Source of the DNA: Hevea brasiliensis
Lineage: Eukaryota; Streptophyta; Magnoliopsida; Malpighiales; Euphorbiaceae
Direction: 5' to 3'
Assembly: GCF_030052815.1 (NCBI RefSeq)
Contig: NC_079510.1
Coordinates: 35,496,167-35,560,166, forward strand
Length of the DNA: 64,000 nt
Every line of letters starts with the position of its first letter. The first letter of the stretch is position 1. The position numbers and the translations under genes were made by a program. Below the pieces are notes generated by a model that did no database searches, was not told where the DNA came from, and was given only the letters and a program-made list of their open reading frames with translations. Below are positions 50,441-62,754 of the stretch, piece by piece.

Positions 50441-52010
50441 ACATTATTTTTAATATATATATATAAAATATGGAAAATAAAAGTTAATAAATAAATAAAA
50501 CGCAGAAAAAAAGGGGAGAGGGAGAGAAGACAGAGGGTGGGGGAGAAGTCGCCTTCTTCATTGCTTCAAAACGCTAATTCTCTCACTATAAAAAACAGTA
50601 AAATGACCGACGGATTCGCCTGTCCTCTCCTAGCCTTACTCCGGAATTTCCGTCGCCGTCTAATTACGCTGCCGTTGCACGGTCGCCATCACAAACCAAA
50701 GCCGTACCAGCTCGTCGTTCTCCTCTTTCTTGCACAGGTGTGCTTCGATCTCCCTCTTGCCGTCGAATTTGTTGGATACTGTATGTTTGCTCTGCTTTGA
50801 TTCGCTGTAATTTATTGTGATTTTCTTTGATTTGATTTTGTATGTTTTATTGGATCTATGATTTTCTTTTGTATGCGATGTTGAATTTCCCTGCAATATA
50901 TTTTCACTTGCCCACAATCAACTGCCTCTCCTTGCATCACCATAAATTGAACCGGAGCAACCACAACCAACACTGGGAGTAAGATGACAGTGAATAGTTG
51001 TGCGTTCTGATGTTGAAGAGATCACCTAGTGGATCATGGATGTAGTGGCTTATGGGTGGATGACAGTTAATATTCTTAACTTTTGATACTTTCCAAGAAT
51101 TTGGCTGTTTTACTACTCAACTTAGCCATTTTTTGATGTAGCTAGCTGTTACCCCCAAAATGAAATCCTGTGTTATCAGTCTTTTATTTCTGTCAATAAA
51201 TTATGATTATTATAGTTAATTAGAAGATTAGTTAAAGATTAACATGTGACATATCATTAGTTTGTACTAATTAGTGTGTAAACTAAGTGGGATACTGAAG
51301 AAGGAAGAAAACATGGGCTGGACCAGTCAAGAAATTCCAGTTCTTGATAAAAGGGTCTTAAATCTACATAAGCCATTTTATATATTGATCATTTCAAGAA
51401 ACAAAAGTGAGAGAGTGTCCTCATCTTAGCAGGAATAGTCTTTGTGAATGCCATTTCATAGCTAAAAAGTCTTTCTAATTAATCTCTTCATTTTTGAAAA
51501 ATTTATTGCACTTGTTTATATATGAGTAAGATTGCCACCTTCTTCATCCTCATTTTTGTATATATAGCCAAATTGAGAGATAGCTACATAAATAGAGCTC
51601 TATCTCTGTCATTGTATCTGTATATAATGCCCACAGAACATTAATAAGGGAAAAGAAAACAAAAGAAATATTTGGCTTTTTATTTTTTTTCTTGAATAGA
51701 ACAATAAGATTGACTACCCATGCTTCTTTTAATCTCCACTTCTTTTGGGATATTATTGGATGATTTCTGTGTTTGCTTCAATTTTTCTTTTTTAATTCTG
51801 CAGTTTATTTTCTGCTTTTGGGTGAATCTCATCTGGGTATTTGGTATGAGTCCAGAAAATTTAGTTTTCAAGAAATTTAAATTATGGATGAAGCTTAACA
51901 AAAAAAAAATATATGTATGAAACTTAAGGTTGCTTCTTGAAAAGCATTTCTGTGCATTCTATAGAATTTGAATTGTTGTTTCTACATATGTATATATTAG
52001 CATAGAGAAA
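50441..52010 (+). promoter_or_regulatory. KLCR promoter, 5' UTR exon and 5' UTR intron
   Basis: A TATATAAAATA at 50459-50470 and another TATAAAAAA at 50587 are candidate core promoter elements. The GC-richer stretch 50520-50779 looks like a 5' UTR exon and ends at a donor, ATACT|GTATGTTT (50779/50780). The matching acceptor would be TATATATTAG at about 52000, ten bases before the KLCR ATG. An upstream ATG at 50603 opens an ORF rich in Arg, Pro and Leu that would terminate at the splice. The exon assignment is inferred from composition and splice sites. Confidence 0.45.
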
Positions 52011-54305
52011 ATGCCCGGACTTGTAGCCATGGATGCAATAAGCGGAGACAGAGAATTAGATGATGTTGATGGAGAATTCTTACCTTATAAGGGAAGCTTT
52101 AGTCATCAAAGGTCTCCAAGAAACATGTTGAGTCCACATAGTCCCCACAGTGATTCCATTGATCTATCTATTGATGGCGTAATCGACACATCAATCGAGC
52201 AGTTGTATCACAATGTCTGTGAAATGCAGAGCTCTAATCCCTCGCCCTCCTGGGCTAGTTTTTTGTCTTATGGTGAGGAATCGAGGATTGATTCAGAATT
52301 GGGCCACCTTGTTGGAGATATTGGAGAAGTGGAGGTAATAACGAAAGAAGTGGTGATTGAAAATAAAGAAGATGGCAATGTTAGTGGCTTCACTCCCAAG
52401 AAGGATGCTAATGGTTCTGTTGATCAAATCTCTGCAAACAAGGACAGAAGTCGAGCTGCAAGTCTTAAAAAGCAGCTTTTCCGCTTGCAATCAGCTATGG
52501 AGGCATCTGCAAAATCTAGTCCTAAGGGGAGATCTCCCCGTGAGAAGCCTCCGCTTGATAGGAGGTTTGATAAGAATATGAGAAGGCCAAATGCAGGTTT
52601 CCACATGAAGAAGCACAGGAATTTTGGTTCCATTGGAGCAAGATTTCAGAGTGGAACTGCCGATCCTCTGGAGACGGGATTAGATAACCCTGACCTTGGA
52701 CTCTTCTTACTCAAGCAAACAAAGAATATGATTTCTTAAGGCGAAAATCCACAAAAGACTCTTGAATTTGCTCTTCGGGCAACAAAATCATTTGAGGTTT
52801 GTGCAAATGGAAAACCCAATTTAGAGCTTGTCATGTCCTTGCATGTTTTGGCAGCGATATACTGCAGCTTAGGCCAATATAATGAGGCAATCCCTGTTCT
52901 TGAGCGATCTATTGAGATCCCAGTAATAGAGGATGGCCAAAATCATGCACTTGCTAAATTTGCTGGATGCATGCAGTTGGGTGATACTTATGCAATGCTA
53001 AGCCAGATGGAGAATTCAATTCTGTGTTATACAGCTGGTTTGGAAATCGAAAGGCAAGTCCTTGGAGAAACAGATCCTCGAGTTGGGGAGACTTGCAGGT
53101 ATGTAGCCGAGGCTCATGTTCAAGCATTGCAATTTGATGAGGCTGAGAAGCTTTGTCAAATGGCACTTGACATCCACAGGGAGAAAGGTGGTCCTGCATC
53201 GCTTGAAGAAGCAGCAGATAGGAGGCTTATGGGACTTATATCTGAAGCAAAAGGAGAGTATGAAACTGCTCTTGAACATTATGTTTTAGCAAGCATGTCC
53301 ATGGCGGCAAATGGGCAGGACATAGACGTCGCTTCAATTGATTGCAGCATTGGAGATGCATATTTATCTTTGGCACGCTATGATGAGGCTATTTTCGCTT
53401 ATCAGAAAGGACTTACAGTGTTCAAGTCAAGAAAAGGGGAGAATCATCCGGCAGTTGCTTCAGCTTTCGTACGCTTGGCTGATTTGTATAATAGGATAGG
53501 GAAGTTCAGGGATTCTAAAATTTATTGCGAAAATGCGCTTCGAATTTATGAAAAACACAATCCTGGGAATCCTATAGAAGAGATGGCCAGTGGATTTATT
53601 GATATTTCTGCTATCTATCAATCTATGAATGAGTTTGATCAGGCGCTAAAGTTACTTAAAAATGCTTGGAAGATATATGACAATTCTCCTGGTCAACAAG
53701 GCACAATTGCAGGAATTGAAGCCCAGATGGGAGTCATGTACTACATGATGGGGAATTATGCTGATTCTTACAATACCTTCAAAAGTGCCATCTTGAAGTT
53801 TCGAGCGTGTGGAGAAAAGAGATCTGTATTGTTTGGCATTGCTTTGAATCAAATGGGTCTTGCCTGTGTGCAGTGTTTTGCGATAAATGAGGCTGCAGAT
53901 CTATTTGAAGAGGCAAGAAGCATTTTGGAGAAGGAATATGGACCTTATCATCCTGACACATTAGGGGTCTACAGCAACCTAGCAGGCACCTATGATGCAA
54001 TGGGAAGGTACATTTCTCATCCAGTGTTATATCATTCCTTCAGTTTTCTGGTTTTAGTTTATAATTTCTCATATATATCTTATTTACACAGGTTGGATGA
54101 TGCCATTGAAATCTTGGACAGTGTTGTTGGTATGAGGGAGGAGAAGCTAGGAACAGCAAATCCTGATGTGGATGATGAGAAGCGAAGGTTGGCCGAGTTG
54201 TTGAAAGATGCAGGAAGAGTCCGGAACAGAAAATCCAGGTCACTTGTAACCCTCCTTCACACACAACTTCAAATTATACAAGATGATGCCATTGAGGTAT
54301 CATAA
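52011..54305 (+). CDS. KLCR: Kinesin light chain-related TPR protein, interrupted by one in-frame stop
   Basis: Exons 52011-54007 and 54092-54305 join in phase (GGA AG|G TTG) for 736 residues if codon 243 is ignored. Residues 1 to about 230 are the acidic/serine-rich N-terminal part of plant KLCR/CMU proteins (SIEQLYHNVCEMQSSNPSPS, SPREKPPLDRR). From about 245 follow tandem tetratricopeptide repeats: LVMSLHVLAAIYCSLGQYNEAI, CMQLGDTYAML and later YSNLAGTYDAMGRLDDAIEIL. Arabidopsis KLCRs are microtubule-associated and help hold cellulose synthase tracks and cortical microtubules in place. Codon 243 is TAA (52737-52739) exactly where relatives have Ser (QTKNMIS*GENPQK), and the frame is unchanged afterwards. 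This is either a recent nonsense mutation, giving a truncated product without TPRs, or a sequence error. A Met at 52833 could start a TPR-only product. Confidence 0.9.
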
Positions 54306-54944
54306 TACCAATTCTGCATATACTCGCACTTGTAAGATACATGTTAGACAAGAATTAGTTTGTTGGTTTTGTTTCTATTAGATTCCTGTTGGAATTATGG
54401 GAAAATAATAAGTAAACGAAAGCACCAACAACAGGAATCAGAAATTTGTTTCAAGTGTTCTTTATATAATGATTTCCTTTTTTAGGGGTGTAGGGTGGGT
54501 CAAGCAACTAAACAAATTAAAAAAAAAAAATGGTTGCATTTATACTTCATTGTTGATGGGATTGATGAAATTTCCTTTTTCACATTCTTTTTTGTATGGC
54601 TTGATCTTGAATAAAGAAAGAAATGTTGGAATATCATTTTCTTCTACTGGTACACCAAACCGCACATCAGAATGCTTGTAATTGCTTTTACCATTTTGAT
54701 AAACTACTCAACTTTGAAGTTTTCTATTTTACCTACTCATGTCTTATTTGCTTTGAATGGAACTTCTGAACACAAATGGTTAGGACTATAGATTTGACCA
54801 TTTGGGCGATAGTAGTTTCTTAGTCACATCAGAATTGAGTTCAGAAAAAATGGAAAAAGTGAGGGAAAAGAATAATATGTTTGAAGTAAAGAGAGCGGAA
54901 AACCCCATGTTATTGAACTCAATTTGGAGATTGATCAGATGGAG
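54306..54944. other. 3' flank of the KLCR gene
   Basis: Likely 3' UTR and downstream spacer. AATAAA lies near 54610. No other gene recognised. Confidence 0.5.
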
Positions 54945-57130
54945 GCTACAAAAAAAACCTCCTTTAGCTACAGATTTCAATCTGTCAATAATAAATTAAA
55001 TTGCTGACAGATTTAGTGACTGATTGCTAATGGAGGTTTGTTGCCATCATTACTGACAACATTTCTGACTGATGAGCGACACAATTTAAGATGTCTAGTG
55101 TGTCGCCGTCTGGGTGGCCATCGCCGTCCTTGCCGCTATCACTGTCTTCATCGACTGCGCCATCATTTGCCTTCTCAGAATTGCGATATTGCTTTTCTCT
55201 CTCAGTCTACTTGTGGACAGGAGCTCTCACCGTTGCGTCTCACACCCGTGCGTTCATTTAGAACAATTAAAGGTAAATGAACTGAGCTAAATCATTCCCT
55301 TTCGCTACAACCTCTTTCTCTCTTTTGATGATACATCCCATTGTTCATGATAAGAACCTCAATCCTCCAAGAGATTTGATATGCAGTGTCATTGGAGTCT
55401 AGCCAAAGGAGGAGATAATTGAGTCCCCAAACAGCGGATTTAGACTCTTGAAACCCTTAAATCAGAGTCGGATAACCTGCATAGGTGTGCTCAACGAGTA
55501 GAGGCACACCTGGCTATGCAAACAGCTGCTTTAATTGACGCCATAGGCAGCAGTGGGGCAAAGTGACGACTAGCCAATGAACAGAATGTACTGCTTTCTT
55601 ATTTTGTCTGCAGATTGGAGATCTTCTCGTGGATAAACTCTTCTTTCCAATCCGAAGTTGAAGACGTTTCTACTTCTCCCTTTTTTTTTTTTTTTTTACA
55701 ATTTATCTCTTTCTTTTTATGCCCTAGTTTCTCAGTTTTTGTGAAGAATTTCTCTTCGATTTGTCATGGGTTTGTAAATTTTAGGCCTTGAATATTCCTA
55801 CAGTTCCTGGAGATGAGCAATTTCATGTTTCTGCAACAGTTTAGCGTGCATGTGTAGTTGGGTCTGCATTTTTTAAGCTGCAACAATTTAGCTGTATTTG
55901 GATCCCTACACCCTATATGATCTACAACTATTATCTTTCAGTTCCCTTTGGCTCTGGGTGCAGGGAACTGCTTTATGTATTAAAAATTATGAAACATGAG
56001 TATATGACTTTTGATGCTTCCTTGATATCCAACTAAAAACTTGCCTAGGTCTTCTACATTGGTGAACAAGTTTTGTCTAGACAACCAACGTTTTATGCTG
56101 ATAGTGTTTAGTTAAATTTTAAAGATATGTAATTTTGAATCTTCTGAGTTTACTTTTTGGCTGGATGAATGTCTCTGATAGTGATTTGGCTATTGAGCAA
56201 GGAAGAAGAGAGCAACCGTTGCTCAACCATGAGCTTGCACACTGTGTAGGGAATGCATTAAAGGGGCAGAAGAATGGAAGAAACGTGTGGCACTGTGTCG
56301 TATTAAAGATCATTTACTATATTATTTATGTTCTTTTTTATAAACTATCATCTTCTAAATTATTGTTCTGTACTTAATGTGCTAAGAGTGGGAGCCATCA
56401 ACCATAATTTATTCACAAGGAGTGGCATTATCTTGAACTTGCTCTGCCCAACCAGTGGCTGTTACCAACATTAGACTTCTCGAGTTATTTACAAGAGCTC
56501 CCACTCAAGAGTCATGGATATGACGTATCGGCAATCAGACTCCAAGGTTATAGTGGAGCTAGATTGCAACTGATCCTGCAATGTATCTTCGCTGGCTGCT
56601 TATACTCCTTGCTTAACCTCTTCTTTGAAGTAAAAGCATCCTGGTGTTATGTTTGCACTTAGAGATATTATGTGAAGTAATAATAGTACTTTTTAGGATG
56701 TGATCTTATTTTAATTTAGTAGTTATAAATATCACATGCTTTCTATGTATTATTTAATTTTACTAATATATTAATTTTAATTATGTTGATAAGTATGTTA
56801 TAATTAATATACTGTATTTATTTATAGATTATTCTAATGAATTATAGGAATAACAAAAGAAATTAAAAAAAATAATTTTATTGATAAATAACACTTAACT
56901 TAGACAGTTTAATAACGGATTTGTGATAGATTAGTTAAAAATAAAATCAAAATTAATAACAGCTTACTGACGGATTAACAATAGCATTATTCATGGAAAT
57001 TTATTTGTCATTGAGATTTGGCAACAGTGGCAAATTTTCGTCACAAAAATTATTGACAAGGGTATCAACGACGAGTTTTTGTCTGTCAAAAATCCACCAT
57101 TGAAGGCTTAAGTGAATTGCAGTTTTTAAT
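54945..57130. repeat. Unclassified insertion-like region, possibly a CACTA-like non-autonomous element
   Basis: The left side opens GGCTACAAAAAAAACC and carries CTGACAGATTTAGTGACTG words. The right side holds ACTGACGGATTAACAATAG, TCGTCAC and GTCTGTCAAAAATCC words in inverse style, the look of CACTA sub-terminal repeats. The interior (55080-56600) is less AT-rich but contains no recognisable protein. No exact termini or 3-bp duplication established. Confidence 0.3.
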
Positions 57131-57702
57131 AAAATATTCTGTCAATATCTGTGCAACTTCCTTCTCAACTAAAAAAAGGATAATAATGTGTTTGAAGTAA
57201 TCCCAAGGGACATTATTTGATTTGGAGAAAAGAGCCAACCGAAAATGCTCTGGTTGATGTAACTGCTAATTGAACTTTTCTGATTGCAAATTAATTAATC
57301 CATTTATTTATAAGGAGATCTTTATGGAAAGTATTTTGGGCCACTGCACAGCTATTCTTGTCAAGAGTAGCATTCTTTGGAGGGAACATTGCAGCACCGA
57401 ATGGCGAGCAACCGATTGGCCCTACGTTATGCACCAAAAAGGCTCTTGCCCCTTCGCCATAAAGCCTCTGTGAGCAAGCACATTAATTTTACGTATCAAT
57501 GCATGCTTAGGTAATGTATATAGCAAGAATTTACAAGGGGGCTGAAATTTTAAATTTCTAAATTGCTTACTAGCACCGCTTGACTGAACTAAGCAGGGAT
57601 GTCAGGAAATGTTACTGGAACTTGATTTTCTGTTGTGTTCATAAAAACGAATATGATATCATTTTGTCCGATATCAAATGTGTATATGGCCTTTGAGAGA
57701 TC

Positions 57703-57798
57703 TCTAGGATTTGGAAGAGAACCTTTAGACAGGGACCATACATGAAAAACTCTAGGATTTGGAAGAGAACCTTTAGACAGGGACCATATATGAAAACT
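57703..57798 (-). repeat. 48-bp in-frame tandem duplication in the GDSL exon
   Basis: TCTAGGATTTGGAAGAGAAC begins at 57703 and 57751. The unit encodes 16 residues, repeating WSLSKGSLPNPR. The two copies differ at few positions. Confidence 0.9.
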
Positions 57799-57938
57799 GT
57801 CAACCACTTATAACTATCAAAAAGTTAAAAAAAGTTGCAGCAGAATGCAGGCAAGCAAGGACTTCTTCATACCGTGATTGCTCGAGTTCTTATAGAGTTG
57901 TGTGGTACGTGCTTTGAATTGTATTAACTGAGTGACTT

Positions 57939-58323
57939 TGTTATTTTTATGTGGTTTGAATTTTAGATATATTTTTCATGGACCCGAATTGTGACTCGAC
58001 TCGAAAACTTAGCGCTGCGAATCAATTGGGATAAAAAGTGAGATCTGTGATGGTATAGACTAGTATAAATATTATAATATTGTACTTTTTGCGGTAGAGT
58101 TATGAGATATTTGAGAAACACATTGAAATTACGGTTTAAGAGTTATGAGTGATTGTATCTTGCTGTTTTCATCATAGTGAAACCTTTTTTCTTTTGTCTT
58201 AGCCGTGAACGTAGACCTTATGATCGAACCACGTTAAATCCTGTTTTATTTTTTTTCTTTATTCTATACTGTGTGATTGTGTGATTTGTGTGTGTGCCTT
58301 AGAATTGTGTGCTTGTTATAACA
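57939..58323 (+). repeat. 5' LTR of the Tork-type element
   Basis: Starts TGTTATTTTTATGTGG and ends GCTTGTTATAACA. It is collinear with 62361-62754 with scattered differences. Confidence 0.9.
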
Positions 58324-58326
58324 AAC

Positions 58327-58338
58327 TGGTATCAGAGC
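58327..58338 (+). other. Primer-binding site, initiator tRNA-Met
   Basis: TGGTATCAGAGC, the exact copia consensus, three bases after the 5' LTR. Confidence 0.93.
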
Positions 58339-58381
58339 TTTATGCACGCAATTTAGGGTTTACAGGTGGCGTCATCTATGA

Positions 58382-59140
58382 GATGGAGAAGTTTAATGGC
58401 GGATAGAGTTTCAGCCTGTGGAAGATTAAAATTAAATCTTCCTTGATCCTGCAAGGTCTATGGAAGGCAATCAAGGATAACTTTCTGGAAGGTATGAAAG
58501 AGGCGAAAAAGGCTGATATGAAGGAGAGAGTCTTGAGCGCAATTTTCATGAGCGTAACTGATAATCTCTCACACAAGATTGCTGGTGAAAGTTCAGCGTC
58601 TGCAACATGAAAGAAATTGGAGGAGTTGTAATCTACTAAATTGCTGACCAACTGCCTATATCTGAAGAAAAGGCTTTATAATCTGAGAATGAGCGAAGGT
58701 ACTCCCATTAAAGAATATATGGATGAATTTAATTCAATCATTATGGACCAGAAAAAATTGATATTGATATTGATAATGAGGATCAGGCTCTTATTGTATT
58801 ATGTTCTGTGCCACCCTCCTATGAGACTTTTGTTGATACTCTGTTGTATAGGAAAGACAGTATTTCACTAGACAATGTTAGTAATTCTCTAAAATCGAAT
58901 GAGTTAAAAAAGAATTTTTAAGATAATAGAGAAAGATTTGAGGGGGAAGGTTTGGTGAGCAGGTGAAGAATTTCTTCTAGCAGGAAGAAATCTAAGGCTA
59001 GATCTAAGTCAAGAATGAAAAATGCTAACTGTTTTGAGTGCGGGGAGTAACGACACTATAGGAGAGACTATCCCAAGTTGAAAAATAAAAAGGGAAAGCA
59101 ATCAGAAAGTTCTGTGAATATGGTTGACAGGTTTATCAAT
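58382..59140 (+). pseudogene. Tork-type gag, broken
   Basis: Starts MEKFNGG and then meets a stop. It continues as LWKIKIKSSLILQGLWKAI, with later pieces such as LYNLRMSEGTPIKEYMDEFN. It ends in a damaged zinc knuckle (CFECGE*RHYRRDYP) in which a stop replaces a codon and the last Cys is Tyr. Confidence 0.8.
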
Positions 59141-59194
59141 TCTGATGGTGATGACAGTGTTGGAAAAATTCTATCCGTGAGTTCAGATCATGGA

Positions 59195-62100
59195 CAAAAT
59201 TCCTAGATTCTTGATACTGGAGCTACTTATAACATGTGTCCACACAGAAATTGATTTGTTACTGACAAACAGATGAGTGGTAAGGTATTTCTGAGCAATA
59301 ATCATGCATTACCTGTGGAAGGAATTAGTAACATCAGATTGAGGATGTTTGATAGCGTTGTTAGAACTATAGAGTGTTGGCATGTTCTAGGACTGAAGAG
59401 AAACTTGATTTCTCTTGGGACACTTAACTCTCATGGATTCAGATACCATGCAGAGAATGGAGTTCTCAAAGTGTGCAAGGGCTCTATAGTACTCATGAAG
59501 AGCAGTTTGGTTTCAGGATTGTATTTTTTTCAGGGCAGTACAGTTTCAAGGAAAGCTTCAGTAGCATCCAAAAGCAATAATTAGAATCAGACTCAATTAT
59601 GGCATCTGCGTCTTGGTCATGTGAGTGAAAGAGGGTTATCTGAGTTGAGCAAGCGAGATTTGTTAAATGGGCAAAAAACAGAATCTATGGACTTTTGTGA
59701 ACCCTGTGCGTTTGGCAAACAGACCAAGGTGAAGTTTGACAAAAAGGCAATGCACAAAACTAGAGGAACGGTGGATTATATCCACTCAAATCTATGAGGT
59801 CCTAACAGAATTCCTTCCAAGAGCGGTGCCAGTACTTCATGATTTTGATTGATGATTACTCTCGAATGGTGTGAGTGTATTTTCTGAAAATAAAAGATGA
59901 TGCATTTTTAACCTTTGTAAAGTGAAAGATGATGATTAAAAAGCAGACAGAAAAGAAGGTTAAGCGTCTTAGAACTGATAACGGGTTAGAATTTTGCAAT
60001 AGTGAGTTCGATGCATTCTGCAACAATGAAGGCATAGTGAAACACTGCACTTGTGCAAGGACACCACAATAGAATGGTATTGTAAAACGCATGAACAAAA
60101 CGCTTTGTGATAAAGCATGAAGCATGCTCTCACATTCAGGATTAGAAAAGGATTTCTAGGCTGAAGCAATTAATACAGCCTATTTCTTGTTTAATAGATC
60201 TCCATCTACAACTATTGAGTACAAAACTCCTTTTGAGATCTGGTCCAGTTTACCTGCTGATTACTCTCAGCTGAGAGTGCTTGGCTGCCCTGCTTATGCT
60301 CATGTGAGGAATGGTAAGCTTGAGCCAAGGGTAAGAAAATGTATATTTCTAGGGTATGCAACTGGAGTGAAAGGCTACAGGTTGTGGTGCAATGATTCAA
60401 AGTCTCCAGGATTAATTATCAGCAGAGATGTGACATTTAATGAGTCTGCTTCATTGGATAGTCAGAGAGAGAAGTCAATAATAGAATCAGATCACGATAT
60501 TAGATAACAGGTGGAGCTTGACATTGATACTTCAGCAGTTCAGTCCAGTGATTCAGAGAATGAAGTGAAAGATCCTGATCAATAAAAGGATGCATCTGAG
60601 CAACAACAACAGGAACTATATAGAATTGTAACTGGTAGAGAGAGAAGATAGATTAGACCCCTGCAAAGATATGCATATGCAGATCTAATTACATTTGCCT
60701 TGTCAATTACTGAGACAGTTGATGTGCATGAACCCAACAATTATAGAGAAGCTATTTCTTATTCAGATGCAGATCAGTAGGTCGGTGCTATGGGTGAAGA
60801 AGTTGAATCTCTTCACAAGAATTAGACTTTGGAGCTTGTAACATTGCCCAAGGGACAAAAAGTGGTAGGAAGCAAATGGGTGTTCAAAAAAAAGGAACGC
60901 ACTCCAAGGGTTGAAACACCTCGATAGCAAAAGGCTTTACTCAAAGAGAGGAAATTGACTTTAATGAAGTATTTTCTCCAGTTGTGAAGCACATTTCTAT
61001 TATGGTCTTACTTGTTATGGTTGCTCTTCATGATCTAGAGCTCGAGCAACTAGATGTAAAGACAACATTTTTGTATGGTGAGCTGGAGGAGAAAATTTAT
61101 ATGAGTTAGCCTGAGAAATTTGTCAATCCAGGTATAGAAAACCATGTTTGTTGACTCAAGAAGTCTTTGTTTGGTCTGAAACAGTCACCTAGACAATGGT
61201 ATAAAAGATTTGATATATTCATGATTAGTAATGGCTTTATTCGTAGTCCATATGACAGTTGTGTGTATCATAGGAAGCTTTCAGAAGATTTTTTTATTTA
61301 TTTGCTATTGTACATGCTTATTACTGCTAAAAGTATGTCATAAACTAACATTCTGAAAGAGCGATTGAGTGATAAGTTTGAGATGAAGGATCTGGATGCT
61401 GCAAAGAAGATATTGGGAATGGAAATTACTAGGGATAGAAGTATTGGGAAGCTTTTATTGTCTCAGCAGGCATATGTTGAGAAAGTGCTTAAGTGTTTCA
61501 ACATGAACAATACTAAGCCTGTGACTATCCCATTTGCTACCCATTTCAAGTTATCTGCAGACATGTCACCAAAAACAGATAAGGAGATGGAGCATATGTC
61601 CAATGTTCTTTATTCGAGTGCTGTTGGTAGTATCATGTATGCTATGGTTTGCACTCGACCTGACATTTCACACGCAGTCAGTGTTGTGAGTAGATACATG
61701 GCGTGTCCTAGGAAAGAGTATTGGCAGGCAGTGAAATGGATTCTAAGGTGTTTGAAGGGTACTACAAATGTTGCTCTGACATTTGACAGGGCCAAGATAA
61801 GTGATTCAGTTATTGGCTATGTGGATTTAGATTTTGCAGGAAACTTACACAAGAGGAGATCTCTGACAAGTTATTTGTTTACTCTCTCTGAAAGTGCTAT
61901 CAGTTGAAAGACAACATTGCAAGCTACAATTGCTTTTTCTACCACAGAAGATGAATACATGGCTTTAGCAGAGACGGTAAAGGAAGCTTTATCGTTACAG
62001 GATTTGGTGGGTGATCTTGGGTTGATACAGAACAAGCCAACAGTGTTTTGTGATAGCCAGAATGTAATACATCTCACAAAGAATCAAATGTACCATGAGC

Positions 62101-62273
62101 GAACTAAGCACATTGATGTCAAATATCACTTCATTCGGGACATTATATTTCAGGAAACTGTAGTCGTTGAAAAAGTCTTTACACATGATAATCCAGTAGA
62201 TATAATGATCAAGGGAGTCTCAGTTAGCAAGTTTAGGCATTGCCTATACTTGGTTGGTGTTTGTAGTGCTTAG
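59195..62273 (+). pseudogene. Tork-type pol (protease, integrase, RT, RNase H), broken
   Basis: Protease ILDTGATYNMCPH is near 59210 (usual DSGAS). The pre-integrase block with HLRLGHVSERGLSELSKR lies at about 59600-59670, and the integrase core to about 60500 has many stops, ending with FEIWSSLPADYSQLRVLGCP. RT from about 60740 contains LEQLDVKTTFLYGELEEKIY and SLFGLKQSPRQWYKRFD. The catalytic box reads LLLYMLITAKS, so the VDD residues are absent. The RNase H and tail segments (61365-61907, 61917-62273) stay open: GSIMYAMVCTRPDISHAV, STTEDEYMALAETVKEA. Inactive. Confidence 0.87.
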
Positions 62274-62360
62274 TAGTGCCATTGCAAGGGCATATAGCAA
62301 GATAGAGTGTCTGTGGTTATTTTGTTGATGATGGAGAGAATTCAAGCTAAGAGGAAGAAT

Positions 62361-62754
62361 TGTTATTTTTATGTGGCTGGAATTTTGGATATTTTTTTCA
62401 TGGACCCAAATTGACCCGAATTATGACCCAACTTGAAAACTTCACGCTGCTACCCGATTGAGATAAAAAGTGATATCTGTAGGGATATGGACCAGTATAA
62501 ATATTGTATTATTCTGCTTTTTGCAATAGAGTTATGAGATATTCAAAAAATACACTGAGGTTAGAGTTTGAGAGTTCTGAATGATTGTATCTTGCTCATT
62601 TCATCGTAATAAAACCTTTTTCTTTCGTCTTGCTCGTGGACATAGACCTTACAATCGAACCACGTTAAATCCTATATTATTCTTCTTCTTTATTATATAT
62701 TGTATGATTGTGTGATTTATGTGTATGCCTTAAAATTATGTGCTTGTTATAACA
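62361..62754 (+). repeat. 3' LTR of the Tork-type element
   Basis: Starts TGTTATTTTTATGTGGCTGG and ends GCTTGTTATAACA. A purine stretch AAGAGGAAGAAT immediately upstream is the likely polypurine tract. The LTR ends three bases before the second exon piece of the GDSL pseudogene. Confidence 0.9.

Larger units (their letters stand above)
57939..62754 (+). mobile_element. Ty1/copia LTR retrotransposon, Tork (Tnt1-94-like) type, degraded
   Basis: LTRs with TGTTAT...ATAACA ends (57939-58323 and 62361-62754) surround a perfect initiator-Met PBS, gag, protease, integrase, RT and RNase H on the plus strand. The wording of the pre-integrase region (RLRMFDSVVRTIE, LKRNLISLGTLNSHG, CEPCAFGKQTKVKF) is that of Tnt1-94-like Tork elements. 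Numerous stops, and the RT catalytic aspartates are missing. Flanks GACTT and AACCT do not make an exact duplication. Confidence 0.9.

Noticed and set aside
51680..51920. ORFs on both strands before the KLCR ATG
   Set aside because: They lie in the putative 5' UTR intron and have low-complexity Phe/Lys composition.
52293..54264. Several minus-strand ORFs of 65-87 codons opposite KLCR
   Set aside because: Shadows of the well-supported TPR coding frame.
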